From: Lentibacillus sp. CBA3610
GTDB taxonomy: Bacteria; Bacillota; Bacilli; Bacillales; Amphibacillaceae
Assembly (NCBI RefSeq): GCF_013373365.1
Contig: NZ_CP035925.1
Span: 3,968,001 to 4,032,000 of the forward strand
Direction of reading: 5' to 3'
DNA: 64,000 nt
In this document: positions 27,201 to 37,436 of the stretch, one piece after another
How positions within the stretch are numbered: the first letter of the stretch is position 1
Layout of the letters: each line of letters begins with the position of its first letter
Program-made: the position numbers and the translations under genes
Notes under the pieces: model-generated
Told to the model about the DNA's origin: nothing
The model's input: only the letters and a program-made list of their open reading frames with translations
Databases searched by the model: none

Positions 27201-28178
27201 TTAATCCAACGGCGCTTTCTCAACGACACGTCCTATTCGGCCTTTCGTTGTTTCAGCATGCCGGAGTGAACTGATGACAGCTTCCTCAGTTGTTTCGACG
27301 ACGGCTTGAAAGAGTCCGTTTATGATGGGATGTTCATCACGAAGAAAGCTTATATTTTCCATGAGCGATCCATTGTCATGTTCATGTAAATTAGTCGTTG
27401 AAAAAGCGATGGCAATATCGCCGCTGCCATGTGCAATGTGGCTGCCGGTTCTGCCCAGTCCGGCAGCAGTACGTTTGGCAAGCCGTTTCAGCTGCCGGTC
27501 ATTAAGCGGTGCATCGGTTGCGATTACCATCATAATCGATCCATCAGGAGTGTTCATAGGTATCTTATTGAAATCGGCGAAACGAGCATCTTCCCGTTTG
27601 CCGAAATTACTGAGCACGAGGCAGCCGACTGTGTAGCCTTTCACAACACGTGACGCTGTTCCGATTCCACCTTTATACCCGAAGCAAATCATACCTTTAC
27701 CTGCCCCGACAGCACTTTCCTCAACTGGATCACTCGAGGCATGTTCGATTGCCTGTATCGCATGTTCCGGTTTGACAGCCTGCAGTCGCATTGAATTCAA
27801 ATAACTGTCATTACACTCGCCAACAACGATATTGAGCGAGCTTGCCGTATCACCGATCTCCGGGTTTTCGTCAAGCATATATTGAAGCGTCCCTTGCATC
27901 ACAGCTCCAACACTAAACGTATTTGTCAGCATAATAGGTGCTTCCAGCAACCCCAGTTCGTCGACCTGAACAAGTCCGGCTGTCTTGCCGTAGCCATTGA
28001 TGACCGAACTCGCGGCATGAACCTTGTGCCGAAAAAGACTGCCACTATGCGGCAAAATGGCGGTAACTCCTGTGCAGATGGTATCCTTATGACTGATATG
28101 TTCATATAGCGTAACATGGCCGACATTCACATCAGCTATATCGGTGATACAATTATTTGGTCCTCTTCGCAGTTGCAT
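27201..28178 (-). CDS. P1-family (DmpA-like) aminopeptidase/amidase
   Basis: A 325-residue N-terminal-nucleophile protein of the DmpA/peptidase S58 family. Conserved pieces are NCITDIADVNVGHVTL at the N-terminus, VVGECNDSYLN, AVGAGKGMICFGYKGGIGTA, and the self-cleavage site TPDGSIMMVIATDAPL, where the Ser after Gly becomes the nucleophile of the small subunit. The proenzyme cuts itself in two and then removes N-terminal residues from peptides or acts on amides. Monocistronic on the minus strand. Confidence 0.88.
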   Translation of the reverse strand: MQLRRGPNNCITDIADVNVGHVTLYEHISHKDTICTGVTAILPHSGSLFRHKVHAASSVINGYGKTAGLVQVDELGLLEAPIMLTNTFSVGAVMQGTLQYMLDENPEIGDTASSLNIVVGECNDSYLNSMRLQAVKPEHAIQAIEHASSDPVEESAVGAGKGMICFGYKGGIGTASRVVKGYTVGCLVLSNFGKREDARFADFNKIPMNTPDGSIMMVIATDAPLNDRQLKRLAKRTAAGLGRTGSHIAHGSGDIAIAFSTTNLHEHDNGSLMENISFLRDEHPIINGLFQAVVETTEEAVISSLRHAETTKGRIGRVVEKAPLD

Positions 28179-28338
28179 AATGTTACCCCTTTATATAATA
28201 GATTTATATAGTATTATAGCAGATAAGATTTTTTCATAGTAATTAAGGTGAAAACCAGTGGATTTCACGTTTTTTATCAAACGTTCACATGACGGTTATA
28301 TCACATCTAATGAATCTGAAATAGACGGAGGACATACA

Positions 28339-29000
28339 ATGACACTAACCTGGGTATTTGTAAAGATTGCTTGCATTGTTTTGAGTATTGCAGCAGGACT
28401 GATCTTTTTTAACGTAAGCAGTCCTTTATCGAAGTCATTTAAAAAACAGCAATTAGAAGAAAGTGTTTCACTCATTATCAATCTTGTTTCATATGGGCAG
28501 GAAAAGTGTTATTGAATATTGAACTATTCGTGACAGATCCACTGGCAGTGCTTGCCTACTCAAGTGATTCAAATGCCTTTTATGTTGCGGTTCTTTTATT
28601 GGTTTTCAACAGAAAAATTCAAAAGTCAACGCTGTCCTTTCCTCTCTTGTTCCGATATTTCTGGCATCAGCGTTTGTCTATGAATTCATTGAGTCGTTTT
28701 GAATGACAATGTACTGTCCTGGGGCATTTGGGAATTCTTTTGATCGTGTCGGTCTTCTTTTTAATCATACATGAAAAGCGCTCTGCTATCATGATGACAG
28801 GCATGGTTTTCGCTGTTTGGAGCTTGGGGCAAACTATTTTACTATTCGTGTTGCCGTATACGACCCTTTATGGCTACATAATGTCCCAGTGGTTTTTGAT
28901 TCTTGTATTCATCATGAGTGTAACTGTCCTAATATATGACATGAAGAAGGTGAAATCACATGGTTTGCAAACCTGGGATAAGGGGAGGTTTTTCATATGA
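28339..29000 (+). pseudogene. Decayed polytopic membrane protein upstream of TlpA
   Basis: The start is good: GGAGGACATACA, then ATG 28339 and MTLTWVFVKIACIVLSIAAG. The protein then runs through four frames: near 28492, near 28622, near 28705 and near 28726. Adding one base at each place, always within a run of T, A or G, restores a continuous polytopic protein of about 220 residues ending KVKSHGLQTWDKGRFFI. The last stop overlaps the ATG of the TlpA gene. Four single-base losses, all in homopolymers, could be true decay or base-calling error. The family was not recognised. Confidence 0.75.
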
Positions 29001-29620
29001 AAAAAGCAGTAATTATTGTTGTCTTGACTGGGATGTTTGCCTGGGCGGTGTATGATTTTGTTATTGATTCACAGGATGATCAGAGCGCTCAGACCGCTGA
29101 AAAAAATGACTTTACGGTAGAGGAAAGTTCGGCTGAAGAATCGGAAAGAGCTGAGGGGAGCACTGATGCCCCTGATGAGCATACCGGGGAGGATACAGTA
29201 GGGATTGAAGAAGGCGATCTGGCACCGGATTTCCAATTGGAGACGATGGAAGGGGAACACGTTAAATTATCCGATTTGCGCGGCCAGCGTGTCATGGTGA
29301 ATTTTTGGGCAACGTGGTGTCCGCCTTGCCGTGCTGAGATACCGGATATGCAGAAGTTCTATGAAAATAAAGATGTAGAGATTTTGGCAGTCAACCTGAC
29401 CGATACGGAAAGCGACAGAAGTGATGTGGAAGAGTTTGCTGAGGCGTATGACATGACTTTTCCCGTATTGATGGATGAAAACACAGAGGTTGCTGATAAG
29501 TATCAAATACAGCCTATCCCGACATCCTTTATGATTGATTCTGACGGGCGGATCCAGTTCAGGGCATTTGGTCCTATGAACTATGAGCTGATGGTGCAGG
29601 CATTTGAAAAGATGGATTAA
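28997..29620 (+). CDS. TlpA/ResA-type membrane-anchored thiol-disulfide oxidoreductase
   Basis: A 207-residue protein with an N-terminal membrane anchor (AVIIVVLTGMFAWAVYDFVI), an acidic linker rich in Glu and Ser (residues about 26-72) and a thioredoxin-fold domain with the WCPPC active site in VNFWATWCPPCRAEIP. cis-Pro is in IQPIPTSFMID. It acts outside the membrane, probably reducing disulfides in cytochrome c or other exported proteins. It is coupled to the broken membrane gene upstream by a four-base overlap. Confidence 0.92.
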   Translation: MKKAVIIVVLTGMFAWAVYDFVIDSQDDQSAQTAEKNDFTVEESSAEESERAEGSTDAPDEHTGEDTVGIEEGDLAPDFQLETMEGEHVKLSDLRGQRVMVNFWATWCPPCRAEIPDMQKFYENKDVEILAVNLTDTESDRSDVEEFAEAYDMTFPVLMDENTEVADKYQIQPIPTSFMIDSDGRIQFRAFGPMNYELMVQAFEKMD

Positions 29621-29830
29621 TTTAATGACCTTCTGGCGTAAAGTGCGGTGCCGGGCTTATCCAAAAAACAATCGAACAGAGTCATTAATCGATCGCGTTT
29701 GTTAAAAAATCGATTGAGCAGCCATCAAAGATAATAGTGTACGTTTGAAAAATTATGTCACAGTAACTTTCAAACGTTAGACACAAAATTTAACCTCCTT
29801 CTCACTACTACAATCGTATCGGTATCTGAA

Positions 29831-29869
29831 AAAGGGGCGTCATTTTTTTATTTTTTCACGCCCCTTTTT
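29831..29869 (+). terminator. Intrinsic terminator after the TlpA gene
   Basis: AAAGGGGCGT / ACGCCCCTTT stem with a T-rich loop and a T-run. It is 210 bases after the tlpA-like stop; the AAA before it makes it partly bidirectional. Confidence 0.75.
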
Positions 29870-29910
29870 GTGATTTTCTTTCGATTGTAGTCACAAAGAA
29901 GGTGGTATTT

Positions 29911-29940
29911 TTGCATTCCCTTCCCATAGAGTGCTATACT
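29911..29940 (+). promoter_or_regulatory. SigA-type promoter of the riboflavin operon
   Basis: TTGCAT (29911-29916), 18-base spacer, TATACT (29935-29940), about 30 bases before the FMN riboswitch. Confidence 0.6.
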
Positions 29941-29969
29941 ATAAAAAATTCAAATATGAATGCAAAATG

Positions 29970-30108
29970 TTCCTTCGGGGTCGGGTGAAATTCCCAATCG
30001 GCGGTGATGAAGCCAGCTTCTGAGTCCGCTACCCGTGCGGTTTTTGACCAAGCGGTGGATCCGGTGAAACTCCGGAACCGACAGTGACAGTCTGGATGGG
30101 AGAAGGAA
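29970..30108 (+). ncRNA. FMN riboswitch (RFN element)
   Basis: The conserved RFN blocks appear in order: CTTCGGGGTCGGGTGAAATT, CCCAATCGGCGGT, AGTCCGC, GGTGGATCCGGTGAAACTCC, GAACCGACAGT, AGTCTGGATGGGAGAAGGA. It binds FMN and, with the terminator at 30217, shuts off rib transcription when flavin is plentiful. It lies about 200 bases upstream of ribD. Confidence 0.97.
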
Positions 30109-30216
30109 TTTTTCAAATCGTTTATTTAAGGTGAAGTGTAGGTAATTGATGTTGTCAATTACGATAAGCTTTGCCGTATTTGACAATAAACGATATGATT
30201 AAAATTCTGCCCTTAC

Positions 30217-30246
30217 GCCTCTGAAGTGAATTCAGGGGCTTTTTTA
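30217..30246 (+). terminator. Riboswitch-controlled terminator of the rib operon
   Basis: GCCTCTGAA / TTCAGGGGC stem with a 5-base loop, then TTTTTT, between the RFN element and ribD. Confidence 0.88.
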
Positions 30247-30310
30247 GTGTCTAAGAAAGAAGCGGAGCGTTACGAAACCTCCGAATGGTTTGAAAAAGGA
30301 GGAATCAGTC

Positions 30311-31420
30311 ATGAACGATGAACATTATATGCAAATGGCCCTTAACCTGGCCAGCTCTGTTTCAGGGCAAACGGGTCCGAATCCGCCGGTTGGTGCGGTT
30401 GTTGTCAGGAATGGCGAAATCCTGGGAGTAGGCGCGCATTTGAAGGCAGGTGAGCCGCATGCGGAAGCTCATGCACTCCAAATGGCCGGTGATAAAGCAA
30501 AAGGTGCAACAATTTATGTCACGCTTGAGCCGTGCAGCCATCATGGCAAAACACCACCGTGTGCTGACCTGATCATTGAAAAGGGGTTAAGCCGGGCGGT
30601 TATTGCCATAAAGGATCCGAATGAAAAAGTTGCAGGGCGCGGGATTGAAAAGTTAAAAGCAGCAGGTGTTGATGTTGAATCAGGTGTGCTGCTAAAAGAG
30701 GCAGCAGCAGTTAACAAACATTTTTTCCATTACACCCGGACCAAAACGCCGTATGTCACGATGAAGTCTGCTGTCAGCCTGGATGGGAAAACGGCAACAC
30801 ATACGGGTGACAGTAAATGGGTGACGGGCGAGGCGGCAAGGCGCGATGTCCATCAGTACCGTCATACCCATGATGCGATTCTGGCGGGTGTGAATACGGT
30901 TCTTGCTGACAATCCAAGTCTGACAGCACGAATTCCGAACGGCGGCAGGAATCCCCTGCGCATCATTCTGGACAGCAATCTGCGCACGCCGACGGATGCA
31001 AATGTGGTTAATGATCGCCAAGCTGATACGTGGATTATTACCGGGGATCATATCAGCGAAGTGTCAATGAAGCCGTTTGAGGAAAAAAACAGTGTGACGA
31101 TTATACCGCTTAACTCACTGGATCCCGTCACGGTACTTAACTACCTGGGAAGCAGGAAGATCATGTCATTATTCGTTGAAGGCGGTGCTTCGGTTAACGG
31201 ATCTTTTCTTGAAAGCGGAAAAATCAATCAGCTTGTGCAATATATGGCACCTAAACTGATTGGCGGAAAAGATGCGCCTTCATCCATTGCGGGTAACGGC
31301 TTTAAGCATTTAACAGAAACGCTGTCACTTTATATCACTAATGTGGAAATGATCGGTGAGGACATTAAAATCATAGCGGAACCGCGAAAGGGCGATACAA
31401 ATGTTTACGGGGATAATTGA
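30311..31420 (+). CDS. ribD: Bifunctional deaminase/reductase of riboflavin synthesis
   Basis: A 369-residue RibD. The N-terminal deaminase has the zinc site HAEAHAL and PCSHHGKTPPC; the C-terminal reductase begins near residue 145 (TPYVTMKSAVSLDGKTAT) and includes SLFVEGGASVNGSFL. It converts the pyrimidine intermediate from GTP to 5-amino-6-ribitylaminouracil phosphate. ATG 30311 has AAAGGAGGAATC upstream. First gene after the FMN riboswitch; overlaps ribE by 20 bases. Confidence 0.97.
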   Translation: MNDEHYMQMALNLASSVSGQTGPNPPVGAVVVRNGEILGVGAHLKAGEPHAEAHALQMAGDKAKGATIYVTLEPCSHHGKTPPCADLIIEKGLSRAVIAIKDPNEKVAGRGIEKLKAAGVDVESGVLLKEAAAVNKHFFHYTRTKTPYVTMKSAVSLDGKTATHTGDSKWVTGEAARRDVHQYRHTHDAILAGVNTVLADNPSLTARIPNGGRNPLRIILDSNLRTPTDANVVNDRQADTWIITGDHISEVSMKPFEEKNSVTIIPLNSLDPVTVLNYLGSRKIMSLFVEGGASVNGSFLESGKINQLVQYMAPKLIGGKDAPSSIAGNGFKHLTETLSLYITNVEMIGEDIKIIAEPRKGDTNVYGDN

Positions 31421-32006
31421 AGAAAAAGGCACCATTAAACAAATAAACCATGTCTCGGAAAAATCAATCGAAATGAAAATTGAATCAGCAAAAATGACGG
31501 AAGATGTTCGGATTGGGGACAGCATTTCGGTCAATGGTATCTGTCTGACCGTAACGGACTTTGCGGATACAAGTTTTCGGGTGGATGTCATGCCGGAAAC
31601 GATGAATGCAACTTCCCTCAGGGTGCTGGCGGAAGGGTCAAATGTGAACCTTGAGCGTTCGATGCCTGCAAACGGCAGATTTGGCGGCCATTTTGTATCT
31701 GGTCATGTAGATGGAACCGGTACAATCATCCGAAAAGAACAACAGGAAAATGCAATTTATTACGATGTGGAAATGCCGGACGAACTGGCCATTTACTTTA
31801 TTATGAAAGGCTCTGTCGCAGTTGATGGTGTCAGCCTGACAGTATTCGGCATCAGCGGCAGTACGTTTACGATATCACTCATCCCCCATACAGTATCCGA
31901 GACAGTATTGGGCGACAAAGGTGAGGGTGACATCGTGAATATTGAATGTGACATGCTGGCCAAACATGTAAAAAATATGCTCAATCACCAGCACCGTATA
32001 AATTGA
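31401..32006 (+). CDS. ribE: Riboflavin synthase, alpha subunit
   Basis: A 201-residue protein of two similar halves, each with a lumazine-binding barrel: [12 protein letters not shown] and [10 protein letters not shown] in the first, [14 protein letters not shown] and [10 protein letters not shown] in the second. It dismutates two 6,7-dimethyl-8-ribityllumazine molecules to riboflavin. Starts within the end of ribD, so translation is coupled. Confidence 0.97.
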   Translation: MFTGIIEEKGTIKQINHVSEKSIEMKIESAKMTEDVRIGDSISVNGICLTVTDFADTSFRVDVMPETMNATSLRVLAEGSNVNLERSMPANGRFGGHFVSGHVDGTGTIIRKEQQENAIYYDVEMPDELAIYFIMKGSVAVDGVSLTVFGISGSTFTISLIPHTVSETVLGDKGEGDIVNIECDMLAKHVKNMLNHQHRIN

Positions 32007-32031
32007 TTCAAAAACGAAGGAAGTGGACAAC

Positions 32032-33234
32032 GTGTTTCATACAATTGAGGAAGCGATTAACGATTTGAAAGCAGGAAAGCCGGTGATTGTAGTCGATGAT
32101 GAGGACCGCGAAAATGAAGGCGACCTGGTGGCATTATCGGAAAAATCGACACCGGAGATGATTAATTTTATGATTACACATGGAAAGGGGCTTGTGTGTA
32201 CATCCATTAAATCGGAGTTAGCTGAGAAATTAAAGCTGCCTTTAATGACGCGTCAGACCAGCGACCCGTTCAGAACAGCTTTCACTGTCAGCATCGACCA
32301 CAACGATACAACGACGGGTATCAGCGCAGACGAGCGTTCGAAAACAATCCGGGCGCTGCTTAATCCGGGCGTTAAAGAGGAAGACTTTAAGCAGCCGGGT
32401 CACGTGTTTCCGCTGATTGCCAAAGATGGCGGCGTTCTAACACGAGAGGGTCATACAGAAGCTTCTGTCGATCTGGCTGAGCTGAGCGGTGCCTTCCCTT
32501 CAGGTGTCATTTGTGAAATTATCAAAGATGATGGCACAATGGCGCGGGTGCCGGATTTACGTAAAATGGCTGAGGAATTTGAGCTGAAGCTGATATCGAT
32601 TGCAGATCTGATTGCTTACCGGAAGCAGCATGAAGTGCATGTCAGCCGTGCTGTGAAAACAACGCTGCCGACCGATTTTGGCACGTTTGCCGTGTACGGA
32701 TACACGAATGATTTGGATGATAAGGAACACATTGCGCTCGTGAAAGGTGATGTTCATGAAAAAGAGACAGTGCTGACCAGAGTACATTCCGAATGCCTGA
32801 CAGGTGATGTATTTGGCTCTTACCGCTGTGATTGCGGACCACAGCTGCATGAAGCCTTGAATAAAATTAATGAGGCAGGTGCCGGCGTTTTAGTGTACAT
32901 GCGTCAGGAGGGGCGTGGTATCGGGCTGATCAATAAACTGCGTGCCTACCAGCTGCAGGATGCCGGAATGGATACGGTTGAAGCGAATGAGCAGCTGGGT
33001 TTTGCTCCGGATATGCGCGAGTATGATATAAGTGCTCAGATTTTAAAAGATATAGGCGCAGAAAAAGTAAATCTGTTAACCAATAACCCGGAAAAAATGC
33101 GGGGACTCCAGTCTCATGGCATTCAAATCAATGCTCGGATACCGATTGAAACAGGGACACACGAGGAAAATGAACGCTACATGCACACGAAATATCAAAA
33201 GATGGGCCATTTATTCAGTTTTCATCATAACTAG
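32032..33234 (+). CDS. ribBA: 3,4-DHBP synthase / GTP cyclohydrolase II fusion
   Basis: A 400-residue bifunctional protein. The N-terminal half makes 3,4-dihydroxybutanone phosphate ([16 protein letters not shown]); the C-terminal half is GTP cyclohydrolase II with the zinc cysteines in [20 protein letters not shown] and [12 protein letters not shown] 32032 (MFHTIEEAI) was chosen because GAAGG lies 11 bases upstream and RibBA proteins normally start there; GTG 32023 is an alternative. Confidence 0.95.
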   Translation: MFHTIEEAINDLKAGKPVIVVDDEDRENEGDLVALSEKSTPEMINFMITHGKGLVCTSIKSELAEKLKLPLMTRQTSDPFRTAFTVSIDHNDTTTGISADERSKTIRALLNPGVKEEDFKQPGHVFPLIAKDGGVLTREGHTEASVDLAELSGAFPSGVICEIIKDDGTMARVPDLRKMAEEFELKLISIADLIAYRKQHEVHVSRAVKTTLPTDFGTFAVYGYTNDLDDKEHIALVKGDVHEKETVLTRVHSECLTGDVFGSYRCDCGPQLHEALNKINEAGAGVLVYMRQEGRGIGLINKLRAYQLQDAGMDTVEANEQLGFAPDMREYDISAQILKDIGAEKVNLLTNNPEKMRGLQSHGIQINARIPIETGTHEENERYMHTKYQKMGHLFSFHHN

Positions 33235-33248
33235 AGGAGATGATCAAT

Positions 33249-33719
33249 TTGGGAAAAACATTTGAAGGCAGCCTTGTTGGATCAGACTTAAAAGTTGGCA
33301 TTGTTGTGGCACGGTTTAATGACTTTATTACGAGCAAACTGCTGGAAGGGGCAGAAGACACCCTGAAACGGCATGGTGTACAGGAAGATAACATCGACAT
33401 TGCCTGGGTGCCGGGAGCATTTGAAATTCCAGTGGTTGCCAAAAAAATGGCGGTTAAAGAAGAATACGATGCTGTCGTGACACTTGGGGCGGTCATCCGC
33501 GGATCAACGCCTCATTTTGACTATGTCTGCAATGAAGCTGCCAAAGGGATATCCAGTGCCGCGATGCAATCTGGTAAGCCGGTTATTTTTGGTGTATTAA
33601 CGACTGAAACCATTAAACAGGCCATTGAACGGGCAGGAACAAAGGCCGGCAATAAAGGATCGGAAGCAGCAGCTGCAGCAATCGAAACAGCAAATGTCGT
33701 CAAAGAGTTGGATAAATGA
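33249..33719 (+). CDS. ribH: 6,7-dimethyl-8-ribityllumazine synthase
   Basis: A 156-residue lumazine synthase with [32 protein letters not shown] and [20 protein letters not shown], containing the active-site His. It condenses the ribitylamino-uracil with DHBP and normally forms the shell around RibE. AGAGGAG overlaps the ATG at 33240, so TTG 33249 nine bases later is the better start. Last gene of ribD-ribE-ribBA-ribH. Confidence 0.95.
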   Translation: MGKTFEGSLVGSDLKVGIVVARFNDFITSKLLEGAEDTLKRHGVQEDNIDIAWVPGAFEIPVVAKKMAVKEEYDAVVTLGAVIRGSTPHFDYVCNEAAKGISSAAMQSGKPVIFGVLTTETIKQAIERAGTKAGNKGSEAAAAAIETANVVKELDK

Positions 33720-33904
33720 ACGTCCGGGGAAACTGCTCCTGTATGGATGATTGACGTATTCAGTAAGTATTTTTCCTGTTCTATTCAAGTTAATGGTGAC
33801 AACTTCAGCCAAATACGTATTCCCCAATATCTCATGATGGCAAAGTATCCGTCAGTACGATAAACTGGGGGGTAGAGAGATTTGTATGTCTGGAGGAAGT
33901 TACC

Positions 33905-34102
33905 ATTAAAATTTTAGTCTATCAAATAATCGGGTTGGGTATTATCTGGATTGGAATGGCGTTCTTTTTTCAGGAGATGAATCCGTTCAGTAAGTTTATC
34001 TTTTACGCTGCCACATCCTGGCTGTTATTTTTGATTGTTATTTTCATAAAACAGCTGATCAGGAACCGGAAAAATGATGAAGATTCAACAATAGGAAGGT
34101 AA
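33905..34102 (+). CDS. Small two-helix membrane protein with ATT start
   Basis: A 65-codon frame with a strong TGGAGGAAG five bases before ATT 33905; no ATG, GTG or TTG is available nearby in frame, and CTG 33890 would overlap the ribosome site. The peptide is KILVYQIIGLGIIWIGMAFF, then QEMNPFSKF, a second helix (YAATSWLLFLIVIFI) and a charged tail. The stop is one base before the ABC-F gene, so they are coupled. Function unknown; a non-standard start makes it easy to miss. Confidence 0.5.
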   Translation: MKILVYQIIGLGIIWIGMAFFFQEMNPFSKFIFYAATSWLLFLIVIFIKQLIRNRKNDEDSTIGR

Positions 34103-34103
34103 T

Positions 34104-35984
34104 ATGATGCTCACGGTTGAGAATTTATTTAAATCTTATGGCGACAAAACATTACTGAATCATATTTCATGTATGATCAAACCGAATGCCCGTATTGGCT
34201 TGATTGGTGTCAATGGAACCGGGAAATCAACATTTTTGAAAGTGATTGCTGGAATCGATACAGCGGAGCAAGGCACTATCGACCATGCAAAGGATTATCA
34301 GATTGAATATTTGGCGCAGGAACCTGAGTTGGACAATGACTTAACCGTCATCGAACAAATCTACTACGGGGAAGCAGTCATTATGAAGGTCATGCGTGAA
34401 TATGAACAGGTTCTTCTTGATCTGCAGCGTGATCCGGAAAATGAAAAAAATCAGGAGCGGCTGCTGAATAAACAGCGGCTGATGGATGAGCAGGATGCGT
34501 GGGAAGCTAATACAGCGGCCAAAACAATTCTCACGCAATTAGGGATTACTGATTTTCATAAAAACGTTTCCGAGCTCTCAGGCGGTCAAAAAAAGCGGGT
34601 GGCCATTGCGAAGGCATTGATTCAGCCTGCTGATCTCCTCATTCTTGATGAGCCGACCAATCATCTTGATAATGAAACGGTGGAATGGCTGGAGAAATAT
34701 TTGGCATCGTATAAAGGGGCGTTAATGCTTGTAACGCATGACCGCTACTTTCTAAATCGGGTCACGAATCAAATTTTTGAACTGGATAAAGGGAATCTTT
34801 ATATTTATGAGGGCAATTATGAATTGTTCCTGGAGAAAAAAACCGAACGGGAAGCATTGGAAAGAAGCTACGAGGAAAAGCACCACAACACGCTGCGGCG
34901 CGAACTCGCCTGGCTGAAACGGGGGCCAAAAGCACGAGGAACAAAGCAAAAAGCACGGGTTGAACGGGTACAGGAAATGCAAAAACAAACATTTAATACC
35001 GAATCCCGTGATGTGTCGTTTGAAGCGGGCTCAACGCGACTTGGGAATAAAGTGATTGAACTGGAAGGAATCGAAAAAGGATATGGCTCCAATCAGCTGA
35101 TCCGTGATTTTGATTTCTTAGTCGTCCCCGGTGACCGTCTTGGTATTGTCGGGCCGAATGGTTCAGGTAAAACGACTTTGCTGAATATAATGGCCGGACG
35201 ATTGAAACCTGATGAGGGTGAGATTGAGACAGGACAAACCGTCAAAATCGGCTATTATACACAGGGTGATGAAGAACTTGATGACGATAAACGCCTTATT
35301 GAATACATTCGGGAAGTTGCTGAGGTTATCCATACGAAAAACGGGGATGAAATTACAGCAGAACAGATGCTGGAGCGGTTTTTATTCTCACGTCGCGAAC
35401 AATGGAATTATATCCGGAAACTATCCGGCGGGGAAAGGCGGCGCCTCTATCTGTTAAGAGTGCTTATGTCAGAGCCGAATGTTCTATTGCTGGATGAGCC
35501 GACCAATGACCTGGACACACAGACATTGGGGGTTCTGGAGGAATACCTGGACCAATTCCCGGGGGTGGTCATTACCGTATCACACGACAGATATTTTCTT
35601 GACCGCGTCGTTGATCATATGCTTGTTTTCCGTGACAATAGTCCAATTGAGCATTTTTACGGTAATTACAGTGAATTTTTGGAGCGGGAAAAGCAACAGC
35701 AAAAACAGCAATCGTCAAAACCGGTGAAAAGAGAGCAGAAGAGACCTGCGCAGAAAAAGAAGATGTCCTATCATGACAAAATGGAATGGGAAACGATCGA
35801 GGACGATATAACAGAATTGGAAACGGCACTGGAGGAATTGCAGGAACGGATAGCCGGTGCTGGAAGTGATGCTGAAAAAGTGCAGGAGCTTTATAAAGAG
35901 CAACAGGAAACAGAAACAAAATTGGAGGCAAAAATGGAGCGCTGGGAAGAGCTTTCCTTAATAGCAGAAGAGTTGGAACAATAA
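34104..35984 (+). CDS. ABC-F family ATPase (YfmR/Uup type)
   Basis: A 626-residue soluble protein of two ABC domains. Walker A motifs are GVNGTGKST (domain 1) and GPNGSGKTT (domain 2); signatures are LSGGQKKRVAIAKAL and LSGGERRRLYLLRVL; Walker B are LILDEPTNHLD and LLLDEPTNDLD. A linker helix pair (about residues 240-300) and a C-terminal coiled coil (about 545-626, Lys/Glu-rich) match the Uup/YfmR group. These proteins act on ribosomes, for example relieving stalled elongation. There are no membrane segments. ATG 34107 is an alternative start. Confidence 0.9.
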   Translation: MMLTVENLFKSYGDKTLLNHISCMIKPNARIGLIGVNGTGKSTFLKVIAGIDTAEQGTIDHAKDYQIEYLAQEPELDNDLTVIEQIYYGEAVIMKVMREYEQVLLDLQRDPENEKNQERLLNKQRLMDEQDAWEANTAAKTILTQLGITDFHKNVSELSGGQKKRVAIAKALIQPADLLILDEPTNHLDNETVEWLEKYLASYKGALMLVTHDRYFLNRVTNQIFELDKGNLYIYEGNYELFLEKKTEREALERSYEEKHHNTLRRELAWLKRGPKARGTKQKARVERVQEMQKQTFNTESRDVSFEAGSTRLGNKVIELEGIEKGYGSNQLIRDFDFLVVPGDRLGIVGPNGSGKTTLLNIMAGRLKPDEGEIETGQTVKIGYYTQGDEELDDDKRLIEYIREVAEVIHTKNGDEITAEQMLERFLFSRREQWNYIRKLSGGERRRLYLLRVLMSEPNVLLLDEPTNDLDTQTLGVLEEYLDQFPGVVITVSHDRYFLDRVVDHMLVFRDNSPIEHFYGNYSEFLEREKQQQKQQSSKPVKREQKRPAQKKKMSYHDKMEWETIEDDITELETALEELQERIAGAGSDAEKVQELYKEQQETETKLEAKMERWEELSLIAEELEQ

Positions 35985-36609
35985 TTGGTTCATACTGTCC
36001 GGGTGGTACGCCATCCAGTCTTTCTAATCGTGCTTGTCCAGTGGTATCGGACTCCCTTAACAAATAATAAAAGGAATTCTTAAAAGTCATATTATGTTCT
36101 TATCCATCTGTGCTATACTGAAAGCAGCCAATGGGAGGCGAGTGGGTGAGCTGGTGCGATACTATCGGTACTTCGTCATGGACAGGAGCACTTGCAGGCA
36201 GAAATCGATGGGATAAACGTATCAAATGCTAACGAGTTTGGCTCCTTAAAAGAGGAAATAAGTGATATGTCTGCCAATATTGTGCTTCTCGTGATGAATC
36301 GTGGAAAAACAAAACGAATATCTACCGAATGCAAAAAACATTGGGGATGCAGTAAAAATAGAAATAAAAATCCTGATTAAAATTCCCAATGATGATACTT
36401 CAATGCACAACACTGCAAAAAACCTGATTGACTGCAAAAAATTCTCTCCTTGGTCTTACCCCAAATAGCGGTCATCATCAATGTCAGGCTGAAATATCAC
36501 AAGAAAAGGATTTTCCTGAATTTGTATTTTCTCTGATTTTATGTTTAATTTATATGGTATTACGGAAAATATAAAAAGATATAATATATAAACAGAAGGA
36601 GGTATCAGA
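35985..36609. other. Intergenic region without a recognised gene
   Basis: About 625 bases. Two short open frames occur (33 codons at 36131-36232 and 62 codons from 36192), but neither has a ribosome site or a recognisable product; they may be remnants. ATAATATATAAACAGAAGGAGG at the end, quoted here only in part, provides the ribosome site (GAAGGAGG) of the next gene. Confidence 0.45.
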
Positions 36610-37281
36610 ATGAAATTATTTCAGGTCAGGAAGGGTCAGTTTGTTTATTATAAAAATGAACTTCATAAGGTATATTCAGTAAAGCCGATGTTCAAGCAAT
36701 CTGTACACCTCTATCGCTTAAAAGATATGCAGCAGGATATAACGAGTGCTAATAATATTGAACCGATCAGACCGAAACATAACGACACGTTCATCTTTTA
36801 TGGAAAGCGATACACAATTGATAAAAACAAGAAACCGGAGTCAGGTGACTATATTTTGATTATTAAACCGGCACCTGATTTTCTTGACCATTACTCCCTT
36901 AATGAAATTGAAAAAGTAGACAATGTGGAAGACGGAAATGTTGTCACAACGCGGGATAATGGTGTTAAACACAGCGAATATGTTGTGTTGGTTCCGGGCA
37001 AAACTGATGACAGTGAAGATATAGCTTACTATGATAAAGCACTTGTCACGGAAGCACAGCTTGAGGAAGATGAAGCGGCTGGTGTTTTGGCAGAGAACGA
37101 TAATTTCGACAGGCCTGTTGTCGGTGATATTTATCTTGATCTTCAAAATCAGACAAAAGCAATGATTGTTGCCGTCACAGATGAAGAGGTATTTCTTGGA
37201 CATAATTCTAAGGTGCATATGCAGGATCTGCTGGATGAAGATCAATACAGGCTTGTTTATCGGTTTGATGAAGGATTTTAA
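36610..37281 (+). CDS. Conserved hypothetical cytoplasmic protein
   Basis: A 223-residue hydrophilic protein starting MKLFQVRKGQFVYYKNELHK, with GAAGGAGGTATC in front. It seems to contain two or three repeats of a small beta-rich unit: QFVYYKNELHKVYSVKPMF, TFIFYGKRYTIDKNKK and GDIYLDLQNQTKAMIVAV look similar in shape. No signal peptide or catalytic motif was seen and no family name came to mind. It is monocistronic, with a strong terminator downstream. Confidence 0.7.
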   Translation: MKLFQVRKGQFVYYKNELHKVYSVKPMFKQSVHLYRLKDMQQDITSANNIEPIRPKHNDTFIFYGKRYTIDKNKKPESGDYILIIKPAPDFLDHYSLNEIEKVDNVEDGNVVTTRDNGVKHSEYVVLVPGKTDDSEDIAYYDKALVTEAQLEEDEAAGVLAENDNFDRPVVGDIYLDLQNQTKAMIVAVTDEEVFLGHNSKVHMQDLLDEDQYRLVYRFDEGF

Positions 37282-37396
37282 AAAATTCCCTAATCGTTTC
37301 CCTTGAAATAATTTGACTGCCAATATTAATAAAAAGAAGCGCCAAATGTTTCTATGTAGTTCATTACGGTGGAGAAAAAATAAAATCACATAATAT

Positions 37397-37436
37397 TAGC
37401 GTACTAAATCACCTAACATTTAGTACGCTATTTTTT
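37397..37436 (+). terminator. Intrinsic terminator of the 223-residue gene
   Basis: Perfect 13-bp stem TAGCGTACTAAAT / ATTTAGTACGCTA, 8-base loop, six T residues. Confidence 0.9.

Noticed and set aside
36131..36380. Two short open frames between the ABC-F gene and the 223-residue gene
   Set aside because: No ribosome site, no recognisable product and atypical composition; perhaps remnants, not called.
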